NCBI GenBank assembly: GCA_013372875.1
Contig: JABXIW010000075.1
Coordinates: 1-5,912, forward strand
DNA: 5,912 nucleotides
Reading direction: 5' to 3'
DNA from: Gammaproteobacteria bacterium
Lineage (GTDB): Bacteria; Pseudomonadota; Gammaproteobacteria; Enterobacterales; Kangiellaceae
The translations under genes and the position numbers were made by a program. How positions within the stretch are numbered: the first letter of the stretch is position 1; each line of letters begins with the position of its first letter. The notes under the pieces are model-generated. The model was not told where the DNA came from and did not search any database. It was given only the letters and a program-made list of their open reading frames with translations. Positions 1 through 5,772 of this stretch are shown one piece after another.

Positions 1-35
1 AGCGTTGTGAATCCCTCTTGAATGCTTTGTTAGTT
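1..35 (-). other. Partial attC site, left half (R''/L'' side)
   Basis: Read on the minus strand this is the first part of a Vibrio cassette attC. It starts with the core box AACTAAC (29-35), continues through AAAGCATTCAAGAGGGATTC and ends in ACAACGCT at the window edge. CAAGAGGG followed by CAACGC is the conserved left half of the VCR/VPR repeats as I remember them. The right half lies outside the window. The TAA stop of the adjoining cassette reading frame falls inside the AACTAAC box, a common arrangement in cassettes. Confidence 0.8.
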
Positions 36-275
36 GCCAAACCTAAAGCTTTGGTTTGAAGTTGATTGCCGCTTTGCCGACACTGTCTTTGTGTGTGTTG
101 AAACACTCAAATCAGGCGCAGTTTCAAAGCGCCTGTCACTGAAACCACTTGGAACTCGAAACGCCGGAGAAAACGGACTAACAACACCAAAAAGCTCATT
201 TGAAAATGACAATATTACAAAGCTGACTTTCAACAAGTAAATCGGTTTCCGAAATAGAAAGACTGAGCAGCACAA
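30..275 (-). CDS. Hypothetical integron cassette protein, possibly an N-terminally broken gene
   Basis: This is an 81-residue frame whose TAA lies in the attC core box, as expected for a cassette gene. The first half is hydrophobic (CCSVFLF, PIYLLKVSFVILSF) and could cross the membrane. The second half is polar and rich in Ser, Thr and Arg. The only start is a TTG at 273-275 with no ribosome binding site. In the same frame, 19 codons beginning with ATG (351-353) precede a TGA at 294-296. That upstream ATG has AGGG just before it and encodes a hydrophobic stretch (MSVCFWLGFLISISSYLGL). The original gene may therefore have been a 107-residue protein over 30-353, now interrupted by one stop. The opposite strand is also open (34-240, TTG start, 68 aa) with acceptable codon use, so the coding strand is not certain. 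I do not recognise a family with known function. Confidence 0.35.
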   Translation of the reverse strand: MCCSVFLFRKPIYLLKVSFVILSFSNELFGVVSPFSPAFRVPSGFSDRRFETAPDLSVSTHTKTVSAKRQSTSNQSFRFGN

Positions 276-395
276 AAAACCGAAGAACGATTTTCACAAG
301 CCCAAATAACTAGAAATTGAAATAAGAAAACCTAGCCAAAAACACACGGACATTAGCCCTAAACATTCTGATTTAGCTGCGCTTTTCTCATTGGC

Positions 396-402
396 AACTA
401 AC
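396..402 (-). other. Cassette junction (R' core site GTTAGTT) starting the left-most cassette
   Basis: On the minus strand GCGTTAGTT marks the likely recombination point (G^TTAGTT) between an upstream cassette and the cassette ending at the left window edge. It is the exact complement of the AACTAAC box at 29-35, as required for the two ends of one cassette. The complementarity extends to 12 nt (GTTAGTTGCCAA at 29-40 against TTGGCAACTAAC at 391-402). The attC expected just upstream is not of the canonical Vibrio type. The sequence there reads GTCTAATAAGC immediately before GTTAGTT. Confidence 0.5.
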
Positions 403-411
403 GCTTATTAG

Positions 412-426
412 ACGGATTTAATCCGT
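412..426. repeat. Perfect 15-nt palindromic hairpin
   Basis: ACGGATT and AATCCGT flank a single T, giving a perfect dyad. It sits next to the cassette junction at 396-402. A near-copy, CGGATGAAATCCG (11 of 13 positions the same), lies at 1005-1017. No T-run follows on either strand, so it does not look like a terminator. Its role is unknown. Confidence 0.5.
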
Positions 427-450
427 AATTGTACCTGACCAATCATAACG

Positions 451-672
451 CTAATTATACTCACTCTCAAAATAAGCTCGGTCTGACTCTCTTTCATCGG
501 AGTCGATTTGATAGGGAAAACGCACGCCCCCTGAAATGTGTAGAGTATTTAATTTAAATGACTTTGGGGCATTAGTTAGTTCTATTGCCGAAGCGACGAG
601 ATCAGAAGCGGGTTGGAGCAGAGGTGATTTACGAAACAACCTGTTTCGCAATTGTGCAAGACCCTCTTGCAT
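451..672 (-). CDS. Doubtful 73-aa reading frame
   Basis: This open frame runs from ATG (670-672) to TAG (451-453). I recognise no family. The ATG and first codons lie inside the hairpin array, so the N-terminus (MQEGLAQLRNRLFRKSP) is mostly a translation of hairpins. No good ribosome binding site precedes the ATG. The C-terminal part (SGGVRFPYQIDSDERESDRA) has protein-like composition and might be the tail of a degraded gene. The stop codon abuts GCGTTATGA, which resembles a cassette core site and matches the start of the gajA cassette. It could be a real small cassette gene, a remnant, or chance; chance or remnant is more likely. Confidence 0.25.
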   Translation of the reverse strand: MQEGLAQLRNRLFRKSPLLQPASDLVASAIELTNAPKSFKLNTLHISGGVRFPYQIDSDERESDRAYFESEYN

Positions 673-734
673 AATTGGTTACTAGAGTTTGTCCAACAAC
701 CTGTTGGACAATTGGGAAACAGCTTGTTTCACAA
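629..734. repeat. Tandem array of four short hairpins with 3-nt loops
   Basis: There are four consecutive dyads. The first is CGAAACA-ACC-TGTTTCG (632-648). The second is TGCAAGA-CCC-TCTTGCA (655-671), extended by CAATT/AATTG arms at 649-653 and 673-677. The third is TTGTCCAACA-ACC-TGTTGGACAA (689-711). The fourth is GAAACA-GCT-TGTTTC (716-730). Stems are 6-10 bp and every loop is 3 nt. Hairpins 1, 3 and 4 share the AACA/TGTT stem top. CAATTG-like linkers separate several of them. Such regular structure is not explained by coding sequence. Possible roles are a structured RNA, a recombination or protein-binding site, or part of a small repeat element. Confidence 0.7.
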
Positions 735-1042
735 ATAAATCTCATGACGGCTTCTTGCGCTCTAAACACATCTTGGGGCAAAGAAGATTTACGAAAGACG
801 ATGCATGTACTACTGCATCAATAACTTTCACGCTGAATTAACAAAAAATCCAATTGCCGAACCTAAACTTAAGTGATGTAGATGAGCTTTGACAAAAAAT
901 GGTATATCACGGACTTTAAACTAATGGAGACGCTTCTATTGAACCTGTTTAGATGAGTGTAGACACGTAACAATGTCAAAGCTATATTCACTTATCATCG
1001 TCATCGGATGAAATCCGCGGCTCGCCATCTAAGATATATCAC
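735..1042. other. About 300 nt without a recognisable gene
   Basis: I see no convincing coding frame here. The sequence is AT-rich. GATTTACGAAA at 786-796 is an exact direct repeat of 626-636. The first copy leads into hairpin 1 of the array. The second is followed by a dyad, GATGCA (800-805) and TGCATC (814-819). A TTGACA box lies at 889-894, but no good -10 box follows at 16-18 nt. Two tiny frames (from about 925 and 974) have no support. CGGAT-GAA-ATCCG (1005-1017) is a small hairpin 25 nt before the next gene. Confidence 0.5.
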
Positions 1043-1219
1043 ATGACACAAGAAACTAAAAGAATTCACCTTTCCGACCAACAGCGTCGTGAAGCAGTTA
1101 CTCGCGTGATGAGTGGAGTTATTGTCAGTGAACATCGTGCCCACAAGATCAAGAAAGTCCGCCGTAATGTTATACAACAGATGTGCATTGCATTTACTAA
1201 GGCAGTTCACGCTGAGTAG
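1043..1219 (+). CDS. Small basic hypothetical protein (58 aa)
   Basis: An ATG-to-TAG frame of 58 codons that begins MTQETKRIHLSDQQRREAVT and ends MCIAFTKAVHAE. It is rich in Arg, Lys and His, is predicted by eye to be mostly helical, and lacks a signal peptide or membrane segment. The stretch SDQQRREAVTRVMSG resembles the first helices of helix-turn-helix domains in transposases and regulators, but the resemblance is weak. Codon use is normal for Vibrio. The ribosome binding site is poor (AAGATA about 8 nt upstream). It lies opposite to the array direction and converges on the 83-aa gene with a 56-nt gap, so the two are not an operon. The gene is probably real, with unknown function; it might bind DNA or RNA. 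Confidence 0.5.
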   Translation: MTQETKRIHLSDQQRREAVTRVMSGVIVSEHRAHKIKKVRRNVIQQMCIAFTKAVHAE

Positions 1220-1275
1220 CAACCACTAGTAATTCTTTCACAGCATTCAAAGGTGTTTTGTTTTCTAGCCAAAAG

Positions 1276-1527
1276 CTAGCGCTGTTGTTGCGTTAGCTTC
1301 CTCTCTAGAAATTGAATGAAAATGTCATCTTCTATGTAAAACAGATCATAACCAACATGCTGAATACCCTCTTGCGAGATTTCCGTGATTTGCCCTTTAC
1401 CATCGTTCTCGAGTGAAAACTCTCGTTGAAGGTTATACATCAACTGATTGAACCGAAGGTCAGTATTGTTGCTCCAAAGTTCCTTCAAAAGTGAAAGCGT
1501 AGTTTCTATTCGTTTAGGGTCACGCAT
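1276..1527 (-). CDS. Small conserved protein of the MRDPKRI type (83 aa), YihD/DUF1040-like
   Basis: The ATG start is preceded by a strong ribosome binding site (AAGGAG, 7-nt spacing), which fixes the start. The protein begins MRDPKRIETTLSLLKELW, followed by TDLRFNQLMYNL at about 23-34 and DLFYIEDDIFIQFLERKL at about 61-78. This order is a helix with an aromatic end, an NxDLRFxQL segment and an acidic DLxYxEDDxFIxFL C-terminus. It matches small uncharacterised bacterial proteins that begin MRDPxRI and broadly recalls YihD (DUF1040); both comparisons are from memory. It is soluble, acidic and has no catalytic motif I can name. A core-site-like GTTAGAC ends 16 nt upstream of the start codon, so it is probably the single gene of its own cassette. 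A CTAGC-CAAAA-GCTAG dyad overlaps its TAG stop. Confidence 0.82.
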   Translation of the reverse strand: MRDPKRIETTLSLLKELWSNNTDLRFNQLMYNLQREFSLENDGKGQITEISQEGIQHVGYDLFYIEDDIFIQFLERKLTQQQR

Positions 1528-1534
1528 TGATGTG

Positions 1535-1540
1535 CTCCTT
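1535..1540 (-). promoter_or_regulatory. Strong ribosome binding site of the 83-aa gene
   Basis: AAGGAG on the minus strand, 7 nt before the ATG at 1525-1527. It decides the start codon and is the best Shine-Dalgarno sequence in the window that has a start codon at the right distance. Confidence 0.8.
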
Positions 1541-1543
1541 GTG

Positions 1544-1550
1544 GTCTAAC
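1544..1550 (-). other. Candidate cassette start (R' core site GTTAGAC)
   Basis: GTTAGAC on the minus strand is a perfect match to the integron core consensus GTTRRRY. It lies just before the ribosome binding site of the 83-aa gene, the usual place for a cassette boundary. The upstream side reads TTTTGAC rather than the expected GGGCG, so the attC it should terminate is not canonical. If real, the gajAB cassette runs from 5857 to 1550, about 4.3 kb. Confidence 0.4.
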
Positions 1551-1668
1551 GTCAAAATACATATTTGAATTAATTTTTATGATGTTAATTATCAGCGCCA
1601 AGGGGCAACACGTCTAGCGGACATACATCTTAATTGAGGTGTTCCCTAAAGTATTACTGTTTAAAACC

Positions 1669-1790
1669 AATACCAAAATTTAACTCTAGTTTTGGTATTT
1701 CACACTTTTCTGGTCGTGTATTTGAGCTCAAATACCAAAAGTAACGTTGAATTTAGTATATATACCAAAAATATGCATAAATTTTGGTAT
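1669..1790. promoter_or_regulatory. Cluster of ATACCAAAA / TTTTGGTAT dyads, probable operator
   Basis: Five exact copies of a 9-bp half-site occur in 122 bp: ATACCAAAA at 1670-1678, 1732-1740 and 1762-1770, and TTTTGGTAT at 1690-1698 and 1782-1790. They form two perfect inverted repeats with the same 11-nt spacer and a 20-nt start-to-start distance, about two helical turns. The third pair is degenerate: 1732-1740 with ATTTAGTAT at 1751-1759 (7 of 9), 10-nt spacer. A perfect 18-nt palindrome, GTATTTGAGCTCAAATAC (1718-1735), overlaps the middle site. Regular phasing of dyads is typical of cooperative binding by a dimeric regulator. The regulator is not identified and no clear promoter could be assigned. 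The nearest gene reading away from it is the 83-aa gene, 140 nt off. Confidence 0.6.
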
Positions 1791-1868
1791 CGCATGTAGA
1801 AAATGCAGGATGCAATCTCCCTTCAACCAATTTGTATCAATTTTGTTTGTGCAGGAACCTGTTAGCAC

Positions 1869-1891
1869 CTAAAGCGTTGGAGGCGCTTTAG
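1869..1891. repeat. Hairpin with 8-bp perfect stem
   Basis: CTAAAGCG (1869-1876) pairs with CGCTTTAG (1884-1891) around the loop TTGGAGG. No T-run follows on either strand, so it is not an obvious terminator. It lies between the dyad cluster and the strong hairpin, and could be part of a structured transcript. Confidence 0.5.
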
Positions 1892-1995
1892 TCTAGAGGA
1901 CGTGCCCCATAGATAAAAAGACAATATAAACCTGATTGATTGGAACGATATCTTTACTTAGTTATTACTTGGTCTTTTCCACAAATAAGAGCAAA

Positions 1996-2040
1996 CTCAT
2001 CGCGCAAGTTGCGTCACGCAACCTGCGTGATGAGCTTTTT
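1996..2040 (+). terminator. Strong Rho-independent-type terminator hairpin
   Basis: The 19-nt arms CTCATCGCGCAAGTTGCGT (1996-2014) and ACGCAACCTGCGTGATGAG (2016-2034) pair at 17 of 19 positions around a single base. One of the two exceptions is a possible G-U pair. On the plus strand the stem is followed by CTTTTT (2035-2040), a good terminator tail. On the minus strand it is followed by a weaker T-rich stretch (TTTGCTCTTATTTG). It may therefore act in both directions and end the gajAB transcript, whose stop is 158 nt away. GAGCT/AGCTC (2032-2036 and 2041-2045) form a second small hairpin around the T-run. Confidence 0.7.
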
Positions 2041-2197
2041 AGCTCGGAGAAGGAATCAAGAAAGGTTTGCCATTAATGCACAGCACACTCTTGGACAAAT
2101 ATAAGCTAGGAATAAATCGTCGACCGAATAATTTGGATTAGTTTTATTAAGTTGAAACTTTTCGGAGGGCACCCAAAAGCCAACTATAACTCCGGAA

Positions 2198-3847
2198 TCA
2201 TCGGGTATAACCCAAGTATTCCTTTTGAGGTGTTCTTCGTTCGCTCCAACGCCCGGTGTATCCGTCAGGTCTTTGCCTCACCTCAGAGTGAGTTAACACT
2301 AGTCTTCGCTTGGCACGCGACACTCCCACAAAGAAGGCGCAGCGATTTGCGCCCTGATCACCAAAAAAAATCTCATTCTCAATTGCCATCATGATCACTG
2401 AATCGAATTCAAGGCCTTTGCTTTTGTGGATGGTTAGAATCCTGACGGCCTGGTCATCGGAAAATCGGCTTAGTGCGCCCAATAAGTCCTCTTCAATTTC
2501 CCTTAATTCATTTATACGGGCATGAGTTTCGGCTACCACTTCATTAAGCCGCACTTTCGACTCGTAATCTGGTGATAATGATGTAACAACCTCAAGACCG
2601 ACGAAAGTCAGAAAGTTTCGAACCCCCTCCCACCAAGAATAATACCTATCTCCTTCAGCATTCTCCTGAACAATTTCTCGCCTTTGTTGCCGAATGAACT
2701 GACCAAAAGATTGCTTAACACTGGATTGGGCATCTTCATCCTCGAATGGTGTCAGAAGCTTAGACAAGCTTCTCCAAGCGTCAGGGCAACGCTCCCCGTA
2801 GAGGCATTGAAGATAATCAACGATGAGTCGGGCGAATGGCTCTGTAGTGATATCTTGCATCTGCTGTTCATTGCGATAAGGGATTCCTCGAGCCTCAAAA
2901 GCGGCCATAAGTGGGGCTGCGTACAGGTCGAGTTGCTTGGAGACTAATATGGCAATTTCAGAGGTGGGCAGGCGTTCATCCCTGATCCACTGTAAGACCG
3001 TATCAGCTATCCATTCAGCTTCATTACTACAAGTGTCAAAACTCAACGAATGCATTTCGCCTTCATGACCGGCTAGTTGAGCATCTGGCATAACGGATAC
3101 GGGATCCAGAGTACGAATTATCTCGTTCTGTAGGCGAAGTAACACAGGCTGAGATCGAAAGTTTCGATACATGTTCAGTGGCCTTGCCCCAAAATCTCTG
3201 GAAAATTGCAAGAAAATTCCCTCAAGAGCTCCTGCCCACCCCATAATCTTTTGCTTCGTATCACCAACAGCAGTAAGACGAGCACCTGTTCCAAGGAATG
3301 CTACTTTGACCAACTCATACTGCAAGTTGGTACAGTCCTGAAATTCATCAAGAAACACGTCGCTATATGTCTGCCTTATTGCGTTTCTGGCAATTTCTGA
3401 ACTTTGAAGAATTTTGATTGCTAAGGGGACTAGGTCAAGAAACAAAATCTGCTGATGAGGAATTTTTGTCTCACCAATTGTATACCCAGTAGTGAGCGCA
3501 TCATCACCTGTAAGTACTACTCTGAATCTATCAATAATGCGTTTAGCAAATGCATGAAAAGTGTAGCTATCGAAACGAGAACCAAGCTCAGTGCCACAAC
3601 GCCGCTGCACTCTTTCTCTTAAATTTTTGCTAGCGTCTACCTTGAATGAAATAGCAAGAATTCGTTTAGGGTATCTTGATACACCAGTGCGCAGCAAAAA
3701 ATCAGCCCTTTGCGCTAGCATCTCTGTTTTCCCTGCTCCAGGTCCTGCTGTAAGAGCTAGTGATTGGTTCTGCTCTGTTGCAGCAATTTGAGCATTCGGT
3801 TCTAGCTGTAACCCATCAGACGGACGCCAAGAATCAATTGATATCAC
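2198..3847 (-). CDS. gajB: Gabija protein GajB, UvrD/Rep-like superfamily 1 DNA helicase
   Basis: This 549-residue protein is a compact SF1A helicase, shorter than housekeeping UvrD or Rep (about 670-720 aa). It is close to known GajB proteins (about 500 aa). Motifs appear in order: Q motif around LEPNAQ (15-20), Walker A AGPGAGKT (34-41), TFHAF (96-100), Walker B VFLDEFQD (164-171), motif III AVGDTKQKIMGW (193-204), motif IV YRNFRS (227-232), motif V LTIHKSKGLEFD (471-482) and motif VI VGVSRAKRRLVLTH (507-520, arginine finger R511). All catalytic residues are present. The start is GTG (3845-3847), which overlaps the gajA TGA by 4 nt (GTGA), so translation is probably coupled. A GAGG lies 10 nt upstream. 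In characterised Gabija systems GajB binds GajA and is thought to sense DNA ends or single-stranded DNA made during phage replication and to stimulate the nuclease. The partner gene directly upstream fits that role. Confidence 0.92.
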   Translation of the reverse strand: MISIDSWRPSDGLQLEPNAQIAATEQNQSLALTAGPGAGKTEMLAQRADFLLRTGVSRYPKRILAISFKVDASKNLRERVQRRCGTELGSRFDSYTFHAFAKRIIDRFRVVLTGDDALTTGYTIGETKIPHQQILFLDLVPLAIKILQSSEIARNAIRQTYSDVFLDEFQDCTNLQYELVKVAFLGTGARLTAVGDTKQKIMGWAGALEGIFLQFSRDFGARPLNMYRNFRSQPVLLRLQNEIIRTLDPVSVMPDAQLAGHEGEMHSLSFDTCSNEAEWIADTVLQWIRDERLPTSEIAILVSKQLDLYAAPLMAAFEARGIPYRNEQQMQDITTEPFARLIVDYLQCLYGERCPDAWRSLSKLLTPFEDEDAQSSVKQSFGQFIRQQRREIVQENAEGDRYYSWWEGVRNFLTFVGLEVVTSLSPDYESKVRLNEVVAETHARINELREIEEDLLGALSRFSDDQAVRILTIHKSKGLEFDSVIMMAIENEIFFGDQGANRCAFFVGVSRAKRRLVLTHSEVRQRPDGYTGRWSERRTPQKEYLGYTR

Positions 3848-5772
3848 TCTGGTATAGCCTCAAGACGTGTTTTGATACTGTCCGCTAAACGAACCAAGGA
3901 GTCAGGCATTCTATCGAGCAAGTCGCTATCAGAGAGTTTAGCGAAGGCTTCGATATGTGATGCGGGTTTGCTACCTAGTTTAAACAGTTGGTGATAAGTG
4001 CCAAAAAGCCTTAACTCATCGGCTGTGTATTGTTCAGAGTTGAAGTGACTTTTACCTAAAACAGCTTTAATCGTAGACTCTTCAGGTTCTTCCTCTTGCA
4101 CACCGTAGGCTTCAGGGTATGAAATTAGCATCGTAAAATCTAAGTCCATCGGAGATGAATAAAATACTCCTTTTGACTCCAACTCTTGGAAAACACTTAT
4201 GGTTCCATTGTTGAAAAAGTGGTGTGTTCTTATTGGGATCTTAGGCTCGTTCCACTTCGGTATAGGGGAGAAAACATCTGATAGTTTATTTGTATCGGAA
4301 TACTTGGCGAGTTGCTCAGAGGCGTACTTAATTCTTCCCCAGCCTGCTTGATAGCGAGCTACATCAAGGTCCAACAGAGTTAGGTACGGTATTTCCAATG
4401 CTGATAGAAGTCGCCAGAAATGGTTCACATGTCGTCCACCCAGTGGGGCTACAGTAATCGCAGACTCATCAACAGGTATACCTTTCGCTGCTAGAAGTCT
4501 AGGAAGAACAATTTCTTCGCTGTCACCTTCGCCGAGTACGACTAAGCGAGAGAAGTATATTTCTGGAAAGGCTTGTACTGCTTGCCGGACAAACTTGTGT
4601 GCCTCATCAGTTGTAGGAGGCATTTGAATATGCTTCACCTGAGTGTTACGAGCAGAGTTAAGTCGAAGGTAACGAATATCTTCAGGCTTGACACGGCGTA
4701 GCATCGAAGGTGCGTGAGTGGCTATCAGCGCTTGAGCATCGCCACCTTTCGTCATTTCTACGAGCGCATTAACTATGCGGCCAAGATAGTAAGGCGAGAG
4801 GCTGTTTTCGGGCTCTTCTAGTGCAACGATAGTAAAAACTGGTGGCTTAAGTTTTTCTACGTCAAACGCAGTATCCTCACCGCAGAGGGTGGCCTTGTTT
4901 ACTGTTTGAGATGATAACACTAAGGAGAGGTAAAGCATCGATTTTTGTCCATCGCTAAGGCGAGAGAAATCGACGAACCCCTCATCATGCCCTGGTCCGA
5001 AAGAAATCGACGTATGTCGCAACAAAGCTTCTATTTCTGATGCGACAAATGTAACCTTGGGGTCTTTAAAGAAGTTGCCTTTATGCAGTTTGTTCCACGT
5101 ATTTGTAAGACCTTGGCTTAGAGCCGCAATAGATGGATTACCAACCAAACTATCGCTTATCTCTCCTGTTAGCCTTGAGATGGTTTCTCGTTCATTATCC
5201 CACTGAATAGAGCGTAACATTCTGCCCAAAATAGCATTAGAGCCGTATGTAACGTGCTCCGCAGGATCGCGCCTAGCTGGAAGATAATGAACATGGATGT
5301 GATTGCGCTCGCCACGTGGAACTTTCGCACTACTTAGTGGTGAGCCATCTGAGTTTACTTCTAGCACATAATCAAGTGTTTCTTCGATATCACCATCAAT
5401 CCCCATCGTCGCAGTAAGGCGGTATCGTACTCGCGGAAGGCCATCAGGATCGTCTAACCTCATATGGCCAAAGTGCGGAGCTACAGTGCTGTTATCACTG
5501 CCCTTTACAAGTTCAGGAAAAATGAATTCAGATTCGATCCAAAGCGTGCGTTCTTCAGGAGTTTCTTCCTCCCCTAAAGGTACGTGAAAGTCTGGGCGCT
5601 GAATTCTACGCATGGAAGGGTTGAAACCGAACATGCGACTCAGAGCCAATAGTGCAGCTGTTTTGCCTGAACCATTTGGACCAATTAAATAGGTCATGTC
5701 ATCGAGTGTAAGAGTGGTTGGTTCTGGCCCGAATGATTGAAAATTCGATAGCCGGACAAAACTAAGTTTCAT
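3844..5772 (-). CDS. gajA: Gabija protein GajA, OLD-family ATPase/TOPRIM DNA endonuclease
   Basis: This 642-residue protein has an N-terminal ABC-type ATPase and a TOPRIM nuclease domain. ATPase motifs are Walker A GPNGSGKT (31-38), signature LSDGQKS (272-278), Walker B IVALEEPE (315-322), D-loop region NSLSP (323-327) and switch His in IATHAP (350-355). TOPRIM motifs are LGEGDSEE (413-420, E415) and DLD (468-470); the acidic metal-binding residues are intact. An OLD protein next to a UvrD-like helicase defines class 2 OLD, that is Gabija. Known GajA forms tetramers, nicks DNA and is inhibited by nucleotides, so it fires when phage replication depletes them. The start chosen is ATG 5770-5772 (MKLSFVRLSNFQSFG), which gives the usual OLD N-terminus, with GGGG 6 nt upstream. 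ATG 5782-5784 is an alternative. The longest frame starts at 5901, but its first codons lie in attC DNA, so that start is unlikely. The gene heads the operon and gajB overlaps its end. Confidence 0.92.
   Translation of the reverse strand: MKLSFVRLSNFQSFGPEPTTLTLDDMTYLIGPNGSGKTAALLALSRMFGFNPSMRRIQRPDFHVPLGEEETPEERTLWIESEFIFPELVKGSDNSTVAPHFGHMRLDDPDGLPRVRYRLTATMGIDGDIEETLDYVLEVNSDGSPLSSAKVPRGERNHIHVHYLPARRDPAEHVTYGSNAILGRMLRSIQWDNERETISRLTGEISDSLVGNPSIAALSQGLTNTWNKLHKGNFFKDPKVTFVASEIEALLRHTSISFGPGHDEGFVDFSRLSDGQKSMLYLSLVLSSQTVNKATLCGEDTAFDVEKLKPPVFTIVALEEPENSLSPYYLGRIVNALVEMTKGGDAQALIATHAPSMLRRVKPEDIRYLRLNSARNTQVKHIQMPPTTDEAHKFVRQAVQAFPEIYFSRLVVLGEGDSEEIVLPRLLAAKGIPVDESAITVAPLGGRHVNHFWRLLSALEIPYLTLLDLDVARYQAGWGRIKYASEQLAKYSDTNKLSDVFSPIPKWNEPKIPIRTHHFFNNGTISVFQELESKGVFYSSPMDLDFTMLISYPEAYGVQEEEPEESTIKAVLGKSHFNSEQYTADELRLFGTYHQLFKLGSKPASHIEAFAKLSDSDLLDRMPDSLVRLADSIKTRLEAIPE

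Larger units (their letters stand above)
29..402. repeat. 12-bp inverted repeat bounding a cassette
   Basis: GTTAGTTGCCAA at 29-40 is repeated perfectly in inverted orientation as TTGGCAACTAAC at 391-402. In a circularised cassette these arms would join and extend the attC stem beyond the usual 7-nt core. The enclosed cassette body is about 370 bp. Confidence 0.7.
1551..2197. other. Noncoding tail behind gajB (about 650 nt)
   Basis: No credible gene is found on either strand. The stretch contains the dyad cluster (1669-1790), a hairpin (1869-1891) and a strong hairpin with a T-run (1996-2040). On the minus strand GTGTTGCCCCTTGGCG (1596-1611) resembles the GTTGC...CCCCTT..GC part of an attC right half and may be a degenerate attC remnant. 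A 20-codon plus-strand frame (1803-1865) has no ribosome binding site. Such a long noncoding tail is unusual for a cassette. Confidence 0.5.

Noticed and set aside
662..678. CCCTCTTG as the left half of another attC
   Set aside because: It resembles the attC at the left edge, but it is part of a perfect hairpin in the array and no right half or core site follows at the usual distance.
629..734. CRISPR array
   Set aside because: The units are individual palindromes of differing sequence, not identical direct repeats with unique spacers, and no cas gene is present.
889..920. TTGACA box as a promoter for the 58-aa gene
   Set aside because: No -10 box lies 16-18 nt downstream; the nearest candidate, TTTAAA at 915-920, is 20 nt away.
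1001..1222. 73-aa open frame on the minus strand
   Set aside because: It is the antisense shadow of the 58-aa plus-strand gene, without a ribosome binding site and with unlikely composition.
1265..1279. CTAGC-CAAAA-GCTAG dyad as a terminator between the convergent genes
   Set aside because: The stem is only 5 bp and no T-run follows on either strand.
1803..1865. 20-codon plus-strand frame
   Set aside because: No ribosome binding site and no sign of coding selection.
2152..3791. Several plus-strand open frames of 64-87 aa opposite gajB
   Set aside because: They lie inside the well-supported gajB gene or across its end and show no domain or start signal.
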